Source: Glycomyces arizonensis DSM 44726 (GTDB taxonomy: Bacteria; Actinomycetota; Actinomycetes; Mycobacteriales; Micromonosporaceae). Taken from it: a DNA stretch of 64,000 bases. Location: positions 62,001 to 126,000 of the forward strand of contig NZ_AXWO01000003.1 in assembly GCF_000482705.1 (NCBI RefSeq). The letters run 5' to 3'. Made by a program: the position numbers and the translations under genes. The notes below the pieces were generated by a model. It did not search any database, had not been told where the DNA came from, and saw nothing but the letters and a program-made list of their open reading frames with translations. Below are positions 45,861 through 55,325 of this stretch, one piece after another (the first letter of the stretch is position 1; every line of letters starts with the position of its first letter).

Positions 45861-46059
45861 GGTCCGATCCTGACATACCCGGTGCGTGCGGCCGTCTCCA
45901 GTGTGGTCCGATTTCCGGGGGATTGTCGCCCGCTGTACCCCCTGTCGGGCAACGGGACCGCGAAGCCGGGCGGGCGGCGGCGGCGCGGCCGTCAAGATCA
46001 CATTTCGTCCGCCGCCCGCGAAGGCGGCGGCGAGGCCCCGGCGGGTGGGTCCAAAGTCT

Positions 46060-46104
46060 CCGAAAGTTTCGGTCTTGACCGCTCGGTAACCCCTGGAATA
46101 CGAT
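46060..46104 (+). promoter_or_regulatory. upstream promoter P1 of the importer operon with CGAAA/TTTCG operator
   Basis: Operator-like palindrome CCGAAAGTTTCGG at 46060-46072 sits 2 bp upstream of TTGACC (46075-46080); TACGAT (46099-46104) follows after 18 bp. Confidence 0.6.
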
Positions 46105-46149
46105 TGCCATTCGTGACCGTATCGTAATCCCGGCTGCGACTCACCTGCC

Positions 46150-46203
46150 TTGACGCTGTTTTAGTGTTGCCGTAGTCTCACCGATGTCGCCGAAAGTTTT
46201 CGG
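46150..46203 (+). promoter_or_regulatory. proximal promoter P2 of the importer operon with CGAAA/TTTCG operator
   Basis: TTGACG (46150-46155) and TAGTCT (46173-46178) are 17 bp apart. A perfect palindrome CCGAAAGTTTTCGG lies at 46190-46203, just downstream of the expected start site, the classic place for a repressor. Confidence 0.68.
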
Positions 46204-46220
46204 AGAAGTTCCGGAAATTC

Positions 46221-46230
46221 AGCAAGCGCT
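46221..46230. promoter_or_regulatory. AGCAAGCGCT box upstream of the importer operon
   Basis: The decamer AGCAAGCGCT followed by TTCGG. The same decamer occurs at 52653-52662 upstream of the GH42 beta-galactosidase. AAGCGCTT-like cores are typical of LacI-family operators. Confidence 0.5.
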
Positions 46231-46317
46231 TTCGGTGACTGACGGGGTCGAGTGGGCCCCGTCGGACCCCTTGGCCGCCCCACGGCCGCGACCGACCTTT
46301 GGAAGGAGCGCTCGCCG

Positions 46318-48360
46318 ATGAGCACTCGCAACCCCCAGTCCAACCCGTTCGAAAAGCGATCTCGGTCCGTCGTGTGGCCGGACCCCACCGTCTCCCGGCG
46401 CAGCCTGGTCATCACCGGCGCCACCGCCCTGACCGCGTCCGCCGCCGGATGCGGCTTCTTCTCCACCGACTCCGACTCCGACTCGGGAGGCGGCGGCGAG
46501 AAGGGCCCCGAGGCCCCGATACTCGCCGAGCGCGTCGAGGCCGGCGACCTCCCGCCCGTCGAGGAGCGCCTGCCGAAGGAGCCCCTCGAGATCGCCGTCA
46601 CCGAAGACCTGGGCGTCTACGGCGGCACCTGGAACACCGTCTGCACCGGCGCCGCGGACGGCCCCTGGCTGTGGCGCACCATCAACGACGGCCACCTGCT
46701 CGAACGCTCCCGCGACTGGACCGAGATCAGGCCCAACGTCGCCACCTCCCTGGAGGCCAACGAGGACGCCACCGAGTTCACCATCACCCTCCGCGAGGGC
46801 ATCAAGTGGTCCGACGGCGAGCCGCTGACCACCGCCGACGTCGAATTCGCCTTCAACGACGTCGCCCTCAACAAGGACCTGACCACGGCCGTCCCCACCG
46901 AGCTCAGCAGCACCGACGGCACGCCGATCGAGCTCGAGATCGTCGACGACTACACCTTCGTCGTCCGCTTCAACAGCCCGAAGCCGCTGTTCCGCGACGA
47001 CATGGCCGCCGGCACCTCCGGCCAGCGCTTCACCATGTTCCCGCGCCACTACCTCGAGCAGTTCCACATCGACTACAACGAGAACGCCGACCAAGAGGCC
47101 ATCGACGAGGGCTACGACGGCTGGGTCGCCCGCTTCACCGCCCTGGGCAACCTGTGGAACTTCATGTGGGAGAACCCCGACCTGCCCACCCTGCTGCCCT
47201 GGATCTGCAAGAAGCCGATCTCCGACGCCCAGTACGCGCTCTTCGAGCGCAACCCGTACTACTGGAAGGTGGACGAGGAGGGCAGCCAGCTGCCCTACAT
47301 CGACGAGGTCCGCTTCGACATCACCACCGACGTCGAGACCATGTTCGCCCACGCCATCAACGGCGACTACGAGTTCCACTCGCGGCACTTCAACGACAAC
47401 GCCCACCGCGCCGACGCGGTCGACAACGAGGCCGCCGGCGAGTACACCGTCGTCGAGCTGGCGTCGACCTACTCCAGCGACATGAACATCGGGTTCAACA
47501 TGAACCACCGGGACGCGGGCCTGCGGGAGGTCTTCCAGGACAAGCAGTTCCGCATCGCCATGTCGCACGCGATCGACCGGCAGGAACTCATCGACGTGCT
47601 GTGGAGCCGCGTCGGCGAGCCCTCCCAGCCCGCGCCCCGGCCCGAGTCGCGGTTCTACGACGAGGAGTTCGCCACCCAGTACCTGGAGTTCGACCTCGAC
47701 AAGGCGAACCAGATCCTCGACGACGCCGGATACGCGCTGTCCGGCGACAAGCGCACCGCATCGAACGGCACGCCGCTGGAGTTCACCGTCGCCGTCGCCG
47801 ACGACGCCCTCCTGGGCACCATCTGGATCGACGCCCTGGACATGATCAAGGGCATGTGGGCCGAGGTCGGCGTCGTGCTGAACATCAACAGCCAGCCCCG
47901 CGAGAACTGGCAGAACCTGGTCAACGAGTTCGACTACGACCTGACCGTCTGGACCGGCGACGGCGGCTACATCGACGAGACCCGATCGGTCTACTGGTAC
48001 ATGGCCGCCGGGCCCGGCGGCGGGGCCTTCTTCGCCCGCCAGTGGTCGGAGCTCTACACCAACGGCACCACGCAGGAGGCGCTGGTCGAAGAGCCCCCCG
48101 CGCACATCACCGAGCAGTGGGACCTGTACGACCAGTTCCTCTCCGAGCCCGACGAGGCCGCCCGCGACGAGATCTTCAAGCAGATCCTCGCCATCGCCAA
48201 GGAGCAGTTCTACGCGATCGGCACCGTCCAGGGCCAGGGCTCGTGGGCGGTCGTCGCCGACCGGCTCCACAACGTCGGCGGCTCCATGCCGGCCAACCCC
48301 ACGTACGGGACGCCGGGACCGGCCGCGCCCGAGCAGTGGTACATCACCGACGACAAGTAG
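46318..48360 (+). CDS. ABC importer substrate-binding lipoprotein, family 5 (Opp/Dpp type)
   Basis: This 680-residue protein has a Tat-type lipoprotein signal (SRRSLVITGATALTASAAGC, twin Arg 27-28, lipobox Cys45), then an SBP_bac_5 domain (ATEFTITLREGIKWSDGEPLTTADVEFAF near residue 160; FRIAMSHAIDRQELIDVLWSRVGEPS near 410). At 680 residues it is longer than ordinary oligopeptide-binding proteins (about 540-560), as in family-5 proteins that bind plant oligosaccharides. Start has GGAAGGAG. First gene of the five-gene importer operon; the GH42 gene downstream argues for a sugar ligand, which remains inference. Confidence 0.92.
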   Translation: MSTRNPQSNPFEKRSRSVVWPDPTVSRRSLVITGATALTASAAGCGFFSTDSDSDSGGGGEKGPEAPILAERVEAGDLPPVEERLPKEPLEIAVTEDLGVYGGTWNTVCTGAADGPWLWRTINDGHLLERSRDWTEIRPNVATSLEANEDATEFTITLREGIKWSDGEPLTTADVEFAFNDVALNKDLTTAVPTELSSTDGTPIELEIVDDYTFVVRFNSPKPLFRDDMAAGTSGQRFTMFPRHYLEQFHIDYNENADQEAIDEGYDGWVARFTALGNLWNFMWENPDLPTLLPWICKKPISDAQYALFERNPYYWKVDEEGSQLPYIDEVRFDITTDVETMFAHAINGDYEFHSRHFNDNAHRADAVDNEAAGEYTVVELASTYSSDMNIGFNMNHRDAGLREVFQDKQFRIAMSHAIDRQELIDVLWSRVGEPSQPAPRPESRFYDEEFATQYLEFDLDKANQILDDAGYALSGDKRTASNGTPLEFTVAVADDALLGTIWIDALDMIKGMWAEVGVVLNINSQPRENWQNLVNEFDYDLTVWTGDGGYIDETRSVYWYMAAGPGGGAFFARQWSELYTNGTTQEALVEEPPAHITEQWDLYDQFLSEPDEAARDEIFKQILAIAKEQFYAIGTVQGQGSWAVVADRLHNVGGSMPANPTYGTPGPAAPEQWYITDDK

Positions 48361-48373
48361 GTCGAGGAGAACA

Positions 48374-49369
48374 GTGGTTCGATTCCTAGGGCGCCGTGCG
48401 GTCTACATGGCGGCGACACTGCTGGCGATCTCGCTGGTGGTGTTCGTGATCGTCAGTCTGCCGCCCGGCGACTTCGTGACCGCCCTCGAGGCGAGATACG
48501 CGGTGCAGGGCCAGCGGCTGACGCTGGCCGAAGTGGCGGACCTGCGGGTGCGATACGGCCTGGACGGCAACATCCTCCAGCAGTACTGGCACTGGTTCAC
48601 GCAGATAGTGCTGCACGGCGACCTGGGCATGTCCTTCGAGCACCAGAAACCGGTCAGGGAGGTCATCGGCTCCCGGCTCGGCGCCACGCTCGGCATCTCG
48701 GTCATCACCCTGCTGGTGAGCTGGGGCATCGCCTTCCCCATCGGCGTCTACTCGGCGGTCAGGCAGCGCTCGGTCGGCGACTACGCCGTCACCACCGTCG
48801 GCTTCCTCGGGCTGGCGACCCCGAACTTCCTCATCGCGCTGATCTTCATCTACTTCAGCGTCTCCTGGTTCGGGTCGGTGCCCTCGGGGCTGTGCTCACC
48901 GGAGTGGTGCGACGCCTCGTGGAACCTCGGCAAGCTCCTCGACCTGTTCGGGCACCTGTGGATCCCGATGATCGTCATAGGGACGGCCGGCGTGGCCGGA
49001 CTGGTGCGCATCATCCGCAACAACCTGCTCGACGAGCTCCACCGCCCCTACGTCACCGCCGCCCGCGCCCGGGGCGTCCCCGAGCGGCAGCTGCTGCGCC
49101 GCTACCCGCTGCGGGTGGCGCTCAACCCGTTCGTCTCGACCATCGGATGGGTGCTGCCGCTGCTCCTGGTGGGCGACATCGTGGTCGGCCAGATCCTCGG
49201 ACTGCCGACGCTCGGCCCGATCCTGCTGGGCGCGCTCAAATCCCAGGACATGTACCTGGCCGGGTCCATCATCATGGTCCTCAGCGTCGTCACCGTCATC
49301 GGCACGCTGATCTCCGACATGCTGCTGGGCTGGCTCGACCCCCGCATCCGACTCGGACATCAGAGGTGA
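48374..49369 (+). CDS. ABC importer permease, OppB/DppB type
   Basis: This 331-residue, six-helix permease has the usual N-terminal VVRFLGRRAVYMAATLLAISLVVFVIVSLPPGDFV and the EAA loop YVTAARARGVPERQLLRRYPLRVALNPFVSTIG (about residues 230-262) that docks to the ATPases. GTG at 48374 has GAGGAG upstream. It pairs with the next gene. Confidence 0.94.
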   Translation: MVRFLGRRAVYMAATLLAISLVVFVIVSLPPGDFVTALEARYAVQGQRLTLAEVADLRVRYGLDGNILQQYWHWFTQIVLHGDLGMSFEHQKPVREVIGSRLGATLGISVITLLVSWGIAFPIGVYSAVRQRSVGDYAVTTVGFLGLATPNFLIALIFIYFSVSWFGSVPSGLCSPEWCDASWNLGKLLDLFGHLWIPMIVIGTAGVAGLVRIIRNNLLDELHRPYVTAARARGVPERQLLRRYPLRVALNPFVSTIGWVLPLLLVGDIVVGQILGLPTLGPILLGALKSQDMYLAGSIIMVLSVVTVIGTLISDMLLGWLDPRIRLGHQR

Positions 49370-49376
49370 GCAGTCG

Positions 49377-50543
49377 ATGACCCTCAAAGAGAAGCAAGAC
49401 CGTCCGGACGAGGCCCCGGCCGAGACCGGTCGGGCCGAGACCGGCGACGGCGAGCGCGCCACCGCCTCCCAGCGCCAGCTGGTGTGGTGGGCGTTCAAGA
49501 AGCACCGGCTCGCCCTGGTCTCGGCCTGGCTGCTCGGCGCCATGCTGATCGTCATCGTCCTGTGCGAGTTCATCGCCCCGTTCGACGACCGCCACCGCGA
49601 CTCCGAGTACACCACCGCCCCGCCGCAGGTCCTCAAGCTCTGGGACACCGACGGGCCCGAGGGCTTCCAGTGGGGCCTCCACGTCGACGGCTACACCTCC
49701 ACACAGGACCCGCGGAGCCTGCGGATCACCTACGAGCCCGATCCGGCCGACCGGGTCGACATCGGCTTCTTCGTCAAGGGCGAGGAGTACAAGCTGTTCG
49801 GCCTCATCCCGTGGGACCGGCACCTGCTCGGCCCCGAGGACCCCGACGACCCGATGTACCTGCTGGGCACCACCACCGACGGCCAGGACCTGCTGAGCCA
49901 GCTCGTCTACGCCACCCGCGTGTCGATGTCGGTCGGCATCATCGGCGTCCTGCTGGCGTTCCTGCTCGGCATCGTCCTGGGGGCGGTCTCGGGCTACTTC
50001 GGCGGCTGGGTCGACAACGTCATCCAGCGCGTCATCGAGCTGTTCATGGCGGTGCCCGCGATCCCGCTGTGGCTCGGCCTCGCGGCCGCGCTGCCGCCCG
50101 ACATGGGGTCGGTGACCAGATACTTCATCATCACCACCATCCTCGCGCTGGTGGCGTGGACCGGTCTGGCCAGAGAGGTGCGCGGCCGGTTCCTCGCGCT
50201 GCGCAGCGAGGAGTTCGTGACCTCGGCGCTGCTGGACGGGTCCAGCCGCGGCCGGGTGATGTTCCGGCACATGCTGCCGTCGTTCTCCTCGCACATCATC
50301 GCCGCGCTCAGCCTCTCGATCCCGACCATGATCCTGGCCGAGACCTCCCTGTCGTGGCTCGGCCTGGGCCTGCGGCCCCCGGCGATCTCCTGGGGCGTGC
50401 AGCTCCAGGACGCGAGCAAGTGGAGCGTGCTCTCGGGCGCGCCGTGGCTGCTCATCCCCGGCCTGGTCGTGGTGATCGCGGTACTGGCGTTCAACTTCGT
50501 CGGCGATGGCCTGCGCGACGCCGCCGACCCGTACAAGCATTAG
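49377..50543 (+). CDS. ABC importer permease, OppC/DppC type, with extended external loop
   Basis: This 388-residue permease is larger than the typical 290-310 residues because about 100 extra residues (about 70-170, FDDRHRDSEYTTAPP to MYLLGTTTDGQDLLSQLVYATRVS) separate helix 1 from helix 2 on the outside. The EAA loop EFVTSALLDGSSRGRVMFRHMLPSFSSHII (about 280-310) is normal. The long loop matches the long substrate-binding protein and may contact it. It lies 7 bp after the OppB-type gene and 7 bp before the first ATPase. Confidence 0.93.
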   Translation: MTLKEKQDRPDEAPAETGRAETGDGERATASQRQLVWWAFKKHRLALVSAWLLGAMLIVIVLCEFIAPFDDRHRDSEYTTAPPQVLKLWDTDGPEGFQWGLHVDGYTSTQDPRSLRITYEPDPADRVDIGFFVKGEEYKLFGLIPWDRHLLGPEDPDDPMYLLGTTTDGQDLLSQLVYATRVSMSVGIIGVLLAFLLGIVLGAVSGYFGGWVDNVIQRVIELFMAVPAIPLWLGLAAALPPDMGSVTRYFIITTILALVAWTGLAREVRGRFLALRSEEFVTSALLDGSSRGRVMFRHMLPSFSSHIIAALSLSIPTMILAETSLSWLGLGLRPPAISWGVQLQDASKWSVLSGAPWLLIPGLVVVIAVLAFNFVGDGLRDAADPYKH

Positions 50544-50550
50544 GTGACCG

Positions 50551-51591
50551 ATGACTGAACCACACAGCGCACAGCCGCTGCTCGAGATCTCGGGGCTCAA
50601 GACCGCCTTCGACACCCACGACGGGAAGGTCCGCGCCGTCGACGGCGTCGACCTCACCGTCCACGCCGGCAAGACCCTCTGCGTCGTCGGCGAGTCCGGC
50701 TGCGGCAAGTCGGTCACGGCCCGCTCCGTCCTGCGCCTGGTCGAGGCGCCGGGCCGGATCGAGGGCGGCACCGTCACCTGGCACGGCGACCTCCTCGACG
50801 GCACCGGCGAGTCGTTCGACGTGCTCTCGTTGAACAACGACGACGAGCGGCTCCAGCGGCTGCGCGGCGGCGACGTCGGCATGATCTTCCAGGAGCCGGC
50901 CGCCTCGCTGCTGCCGCTGCGCACCGTCGGGGCGCAGCTGATCGAGACCCTCCGCATCCACACGGGCATGGACAAGAAGGCGGCCCGCAAGCGGGCGATC
51001 GAGCTGCTCGACGAGGTCGGCATCCCGGGGCCCGCCGAGCGCGTCGACGCCTACCCCTTCCAGCTGTCGGGCGGCATGTGCCAGCGCGTGATGATCGCGA
51101 TCGCGCTGTGCGCCAAGCCGTCGCTGCTCATCGCCGACGAGCCGACCACGGCGCTCGACGTCACCACCCAGGCCCGCATCCTCGACCTGATCCGCAGCCT
51201 CCAGGCCGAGCACCGCATGGCGGTCATGTTCATCACCCACGACCTCGGCGTGGTGGCCGAGATCGCCGACGAGGTCGCCGTCATGTACCTCGGCGAGGTC
51301 GTCGAGCGCGCCGGCGTCGAGGAGATCTTCGCCGACCCCAAGCACCCCTACACAAGACAGCTGCTCCGCTCCGTGCCCGTCCTCGGGCGCGACCGGGGCC
51401 GGGACCTGCCCACGATCCCCGGGACGGTGCCGAACCCGCTGCACCGGCCGAAGGGCTGCTCGTTCCACCCGCGCTGCGCCGAGGCCATCGCCGGGCGCTG
51501 CGACCTCGACGAGCCGCCCGAAGTGGTCTTCGACGGCGGCCGCACCGCCCGATGCGTCCTCTACGACCAGACCGAAGGAGACCGCGCATGA
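50551..51591 (+). CDS. ABC importer ATPase, OppD type
   Basis: This 346-residue ATPase has Walker [11 protein letters not shown], signature LSGGMCQRV, Walker [14 protein letters not shown], switch [14 protein letters not shown] and a C-terminal Cys-containing oligopeptide extension ([17 protein letters not shown]; four Cys) that in some Opp/Dpp ATPases binds a 4Fe-4S cluster. All core motifs intact. Stop overlaps the next ATPase by 4 bp. Confidence 0.95.
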   Translation: MTEPHSAQPLLEISGLKTAFDTHDGKVRAVDGVDLTVHAGKTLCVVGESGCGKSVTARSVLRLVEAPGRIEGGTVTWHGDLLDGTGESFDVLSLNNDDERLQRLRGGDVGMIFQEPAASLLPLRTVGAQLIETLRIHTGMDKKAARKRAIELLDEVGIPGPAERVDAYPFQLSGGMCQRVMIAIALCAKPSLLIADEPTTALDVTTQARILDLIRSLQAEHRMAVMFITHDLGVVAEIADEVAVMYLGEVVERAGVEEIFADPKHPYTRQLLRSVPVLGRDRGRDLPTIPGTVPNPLHRPKGCSFHPRCAEAIAGRCDLDEPPEVVFDGGRTARCVLYDQTEGDRA

Positions 51592-52592
51592 GCGAGCCGA
51601 TGCTCGAGATCAACGACCTCCACGTCCGCTTCCCTGTGCGGCGCAACATGTTCGGCCGCGTCACCGTCGAGAACCACGCCGTCTCCGGCGTCGACCTGAC
51701 GCTCATGCCGGGGGAGACCCTCGGCCTGGTGGGCGAATCCGGCTGCGGCAAGACGACGCTGGGGCGGACCATCGTCGGCGCCCAGGAGGCCACCAGCGGC
51801 TCGATCCGCTACGACGGCCAGGACCTCACCCAGCTGAAGCACCGCCAGCGGGGCCGCTACCGGCGCCAGATCCGCATGGTCTTCCAGGACCCGTTCTCCT
51901 CGCTCAACCCGCGCATGACCCTGCGCCAGATCATCGGCGACCCGCTCGTCACCACCGGCGAGGCCAAGGGCTCCGAACTGGAGGACCGCGTCGCCGAGAT
52001 GATGCGCCGCGTCGGGCTCTCCCCGGAGTACATGGACCGGTATCCGCACGCGTTCTCCGGCGGGCAGCGCCAGCGGGTGAACATCGCCAGAGCGCTCATC
52101 GTGCGGCCCAAGCTCGTCGTGGCCGACGAGCCGGTCAGCGCCTTGGACGTGTCGGTGCGCGCCCAGATCCTCAACCTGCTGCGCGAGCTCCAGGAGGAGT
52201 TCGGGTTGACGTACCTGTTCATCTCGCACGACCTGTCGGTGGTGGAGAACATCGCCGACCGCGTCGCCGTCATGTACTTCGGGAAGATCGTCGAGCTGGC
52301 CGACACCGCCGAGCTCTACGAGCGTCCCTCGCACCCGTACACCGAGGCGCTCATGTCGGCCGTGCCGATCCCCGACCCGAGCAGGCGCGGGCGCACCGGC
52401 CGCGTGCTGCTGCCCGACGACCTGCCCGACCCGACGAACCCGCCGCCGGGCTGCGCCTTCGCGAGCCGCTGCCGGTACGCCGAGGCCGGGCGGTGCGACG
52501 CGGGCACCGTCGAGTTCGAGGACGGCGTGCGCTGCGTCCGCACCGGGGAACTCGAACTCCAGGGCATCGTCAAGACCGACGGCGTGCACTGA
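51588..52592 (+). CDS. ABC importer ATPase, OppF type
   Basis: This 334-residue ATPase has Walker [12 protein letters not shown]-loop [12 protein letters not shown], signature [15 protein letters not shown], Walker [14 protein letters not shown], switch [13 protein letters not shown] and the C-terminal Cys segment ([17 protein letters not shown]). ATG at 51588 overlaps the OppD-type stop. Last gene of the operon; a strong hairpin follows. Confidence 0.95.
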   Translation: MSEPMLEINDLHVRFPVRRNMFGRVTVENHAVSGVDLTLMPGETLGLVGESGCGKTTLGRTIVGAQEATSGSIRYDGQDLTQLKHRQRGRYRRQIRMVFQDPFSSLNPRMTLRQIIGDPLVTTGEAKGSELEDRVAEMMRRVGLSPEYMDRYPHAFSGGQRQRVNIARALIVRPKLVVADEPVSALDVSVRAQILNLLRELQEEFGLTYLFISHDLSVVENIADRVAVMYFGKIVELADTAELYERPSHPYTEALMSAVPIPDPSRRGRTGRVLLPDDLPDPTNPPPGCAFASRCRYAEAGRCDAGTVEFEDGVRCVRTGELELQGIVKTDGVH

Positions 52593-52593
52593 G

Positions 52594-52634
52594 CGGCGCC
52601 GCGCCCGCCCGTTTGCGGGCCCGGCGCGGCGCCG
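52594..52634 (+). terminator. hairpin after the importer operon
   Basis: A long GC stem (CGGCGCCGCGCC at 52594-52605 pairing with the 3' arm ending at 52634) and an inner CCCG/CGGG stem around TTTG. No T-run follows, so readthrough into the GH42 gene is possible. Confidence 0.65.
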
Positions 52635-52652
52635 ATATGCTGGCCTCCGGTA

Positions 52653-52662
52653 AGCAAGCGCT
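52653..52662. promoter_or_regulatory. AGCAAGCGCT box upstream of the GH42 gene
   Basis: Same decamer as at 46221-46230, here followed by ATCC, 73 bp upstream of the beta-galactosidase ATG. Suggests the importer and the enzyme share a LacI-type regulator, which is not encoded in the window. Confidence 0.5.
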
Positions 52663-52734
52663 ATCCAACGACACTGGTCAACACCGTTGCCGAACAGCCG
52701 AGGTGCGGCCCGGCCGCACGAGAGGGAACACCGC

Positions 52735-54708
52735 ATGACCGACATCGTGCCCACCGTCGAAGGCCTCGCCTTCGGCGGCGACTACAACCCCGAGCAGTGG
52801 CCCAGGGAGGTCTGGGACGAGGACATCGCGCTCATGCGCGAGGCCGGGGTGAACCTGGTCAGCGTCAACATCTTCTCGTGGGGCCGGATCAACCCCGGCC
52901 CGGGCCGGTGGCACTTCGACGAGCTCGACGCCATCATGGACACCCTCGCCGAGGCCGGCATCAAGGCCGACCTGGCGACCTCGACCGCCTCGCCGCCGCC
53001 GTGGTTCTCCCAGCTCCACCCCGACACGCTCCCGGTCGACCCCGAAGGGCACCGACTCAACTACGGCGCCCGCGCCGAGTACTGCCCGCACGCCCCGGCC
53101 TTCCAGGACGCCGTCGTCGAGATGGCGTCCAAACTGGCCGAACGCTACGCCGGGCACCCGGCGCTCGCCATGTGGCACATCGGCAACGAGTACTACCGGT
53201 CCTGCTACTGCGACCTGGCCGCCGAGGCGTTCCGCGCCTGGCTCGCCGAGCGCCACGGCGACCTCGACGCCCTCAACGACGCCTGGGGCACCACGTTCTG
53301 GTCCCAGACCTTCACCGACTGGGAGCAGGTGCTGCCGCCGCGGATCTCCGCCGAGACCCCGAACCCGGGACACCTGCTCGACTTCAAGCGGTTCAGCTCC
53401 GACGCGCTGCTGAAGCTCTTCCGCTCCGAGGCCGAGGCGGTCGAGCGCCACTCGCCCGGCGTCCCGATCACCACCAACCTCATGGTCACCGGCGACTTCT
53501 CGGGCCTGGACTACCACAGGTGGGGCGAACATCTCAATGCCGCCGACCGGCTCATCGCCACCGACCACTACCTCATCCCCGAAGGCCCGATCGAGCCCGA
53601 GGCGCAGGTCGCCTTCGGCGCCGACGCCTCGCGCGGGCTGGCCCGCGGCGGCCCGTGGCTTCTGATGGAGCAGGCCGCCAACTCCTCGGCCTGGCGCGGC
53701 GGCTACTTCGCCAAGAAGCCGGGGGAGCAGCTGCGCCACTCGCTGTCCTATGTGGCGCACGGCTCCGAGGGCGCCATGTACTTCCAGTGGCGCGCCTCGC
53801 GGTACGGCACCGAACGCTGGCACTCGGCGATGCTGCCCCACGGCGGGCCCGAGACCAAGACCTTCCGCGAGGTCAAGACGCTCGGCGGCTGGCTCAAGCG
53901 CCTGGCCGAGGTCAAGGGCTCGGTCGTCCAGTCGAAGGCGGCGATCCTGCTCGACTTCGAATCGGTCTGGGCCGCCGCGAACCCAGGCCAGCCCTCGGGC
54001 CACATGGCCTCCTATCCGGAGCTGCGGCGCTGGCACGCGGCCCTGTGGCGCCGCGGCGTCACCTGCGATCTCGCCAACCCCGCATGGGACCTGTCGCGCT
54101 ACGCCGCGGTCTTCGCCCCGTCGCTGTACCTGCTCGAGGACGACGCGAACCTGCGCCGCTACGTCGAGGGCGGCGGCACGCTCGTCGTCGGCCCCTACTC
54201 GGGGATCGTCGACCGCAACGACCACGTCCACCCCGGTCTGCCCGGGGCGCTGCGCGACCTCCTCGGGGTCCGCGTCGAGGAGTTCGCGCCGCTCCACGAG
54301 GGCGAGACGATCGCCCTCGACGACGGCACCGAGGGCCACGCCTGGAGCGAGATCGCCAAGGCCGAGGACGCCGAGGTCGCCGCCCGCTTCATCGGCTACC
54401 CCTCGACCGGGGCGCTCTTCCACCGCGGGCTCGGCGACGGCGAGGTCTGGTACCTCTCGACCAGGCTCACCGACCTCGACCCGTTCCTCGACCGCCTGAA
54501 TCTGACCCCCACGGTCCCCGGCCTGCCCGCCGGCGTCGAGACGGTCCGCCGCGCCCACGAGGACGGCCGCACCTACCTCTTCGCGCTCAACCACACCGAC
54601 AGGCCCGTCACGATCCCGACCGAAGGCACCGACCTCCTGACGGGAGCGACCTGGACCCCGAAGACCCACCTCCACGGCAACTCGGCCGCCGTCGTCCGAG
54701 AGCGGTGA
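52735..54708 (+). CDS. GH42 beta-galactosidase
   Basis: GH42 enzymes hydrolyse terminal beta-galactosides from small oligosaccharides. In this 657-residue protein the GDYNPEQWPREVWDEDIALMREAGVNLVSVNIFSWG opening is family-typical. The acid/base Glu is in WHIGNEYY (E152) and the nucleophile in LLMEQAANSSAW (E312). A trimerisation-type middle domain and a small C-terminal beta domain follow. No signal peptide, so cytoplasmic. ATG at 52735 has GAGGGA upstream. Its place right after an oligo-importer and the shared AGCAAGCGCT box suggest intracellular breakdown of imported galacto-oligosaccharides (inferred). Confidence 0.95.
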   Translation: MTDIVPTVEGLAFGGDYNPEQWPREVWDEDIALMREAGVNLVSVNIFSWGRINPGPGRWHFDELDAIMDTLAEAGIKADLATSTASPPPWFSQLHPDTLPVDPEGHRLNYGARAEYCPHAPAFQDAVVEMASKLAERYAGHPALAMWHIGNEYYRSCYCDLAAEAFRAWLAERHGDLDALNDAWGTTFWSQTFTDWEQVLPPRISAETPNPGHLLDFKRFSSDALLKLFRSEAEAVERHSPGVPITTNLMVTGDFSGLDYHRWGEHLNAADRLIATDHYLIPEGPIEPEAQVAFGADASRGLARGGPWLLMEQAANSSAWRGGYFAKKPGEQLRHSLSYVAHGSEGAMYFQWRASRYGTERWHSAMLPHGGPETKTFREVKTLGGWLKRLAEVKGSVVQSKAAILLDFESVWAAANPGQPSGHMASYPELRRWHAALWRRGVTCDLANPAWDLSRYAAVFAPSLYLLEDDANLRRYVEGGGTLVVGPYSGIVDRNDHVHPGLPGALRDLLGVRVEEFAPLHEGETIALDDGTEGHAWSEIAKAEDAEVAARFIGYPSTGALFHRGLGDGEVWYLSTRLTDLDPFLDRLNLTPTVPGLPAGVETVRRAHEDGRTYLFALNHTDRPVTIPTEGTDLLTGATWTPKTHLHGNSAAVVRER

Positions 54709-54713
54709 CCGCT

Positions 54714-55250
54714 TCAGGCGTCAGGCGACAGCAGGGCGGCCGTGTCCAAAGGGGCCACCTTGACCGAACGCAGGCGGTCGATCGGATCCGGCAGCCGCGG
54801 CCGCTTGACCCGCAACGCCTCCAGATCGGTCCGGTCCTTCGCCCGATCGAGGTACTTCTTGTAGAGCTGGACGGTCTCGAGTCGGAAATACCGCAGGCCG
54901 CCGATGACGTCGGCCTCGTCGATGAGCTCATCGGCGCTGATGGTCGGCAGCACCCAATGGTCGCCGACCTCCACACGGTCACCGAACAGCCGAATGACCT
55001 TCGCGTGGTCGACCGAACCCTCGCCGAACAGCGCTTCGCCGCGGAGCGCCATGTCCCATGCGCGTTCCCACGTGGCACCGCGCGCGACCACATCGAGGTC
55101 CGATACCTCGCGGATATAGCCGTCGATCCACAATCGTGCGCTGCCGGCGATGACGAAGTCGGCCGGTTCGAAATCCCGCTCGTAGACGAGCTGCCATATG
55201 AGTCCGACAAGGTCGGCGCCGTCGTAAGCCGGCCGCCTCTGCGGTTGCAA
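54714..55250 (-). CDS. nucleotidyltransferase-like protein (AbiEii/MNT-like)
   Basis: This 178-residue protein has the nucleotidyltransferase start FVIAGSARLWIDGYIREVSDLDVVARG (about residues 32-58), matching the G-S-x-D-x-D layout. The second half is helical with KKYLDRAKDRTDLEALR, as in AbiEii-like proteins where a conserved KD/RDxxDL motif ends the fold. Such proteins include type IV toxins and tRNA or small-molecule nucleotidyltransferases; no antitoxin gene is adjacent, so a toxin role is not supported. TTG start at 55250 is tentative. Convergent with the GH42 gene. Confidence 0.6.
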   Translation of the reverse strand: MQPQRRPAYDGADLVGLIWQLVYERDFEPADFVIAGSARLWIDGYIREVSDLDVVARGATWERAWDMALRGEALFGEGSVDHAKVIRLFGDRVEVGDHWVLPTISADELIDEADVIGGLRYFRLETVQLYKKYLDRAKDRTDLEALRVKRPRLPDPIDRLRSVKVAPLDTAALLSPDA

Positions 55251-55325
55251 TCTGTGTTCCCTGCAATTCGAGATGAATGAGATTCGCCTATGGTGGTCAG
55301 GTGGAACACGGCCCCGGGTGAGGGC

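Larger units (their letters stand above)
45861..46317. other. 457-bp regulatory region upstream of the Opp-type importer operon
   Basis: Contains two sigma-70-type promoters on the plus strand, each with a CGAAA/TTTCG palindrome, and an AGCAAGCGCT box. The part near 45860-46030 should also hold the PH-domain gene promoter (minus). A GCCGCC-hairpin lies near 46010-46030. No gene. Confidence 0.6.

Noticed and set aside
48374-48390. T-loop-like GGTTCGATTCC suggesting a tRNA
   Set aside because: It is the first codons of the OppB-type permease; no acceptor, D-arm or anticodon stem can be drawn around it.
54714-55250. Type IV toxin (AbiEii) of a toxin-antitoxin pair
   Set aside because: Only the nucleotidyltransferase-like gene is present; no AbiEi-type antitoxin or other partner is adjacent.
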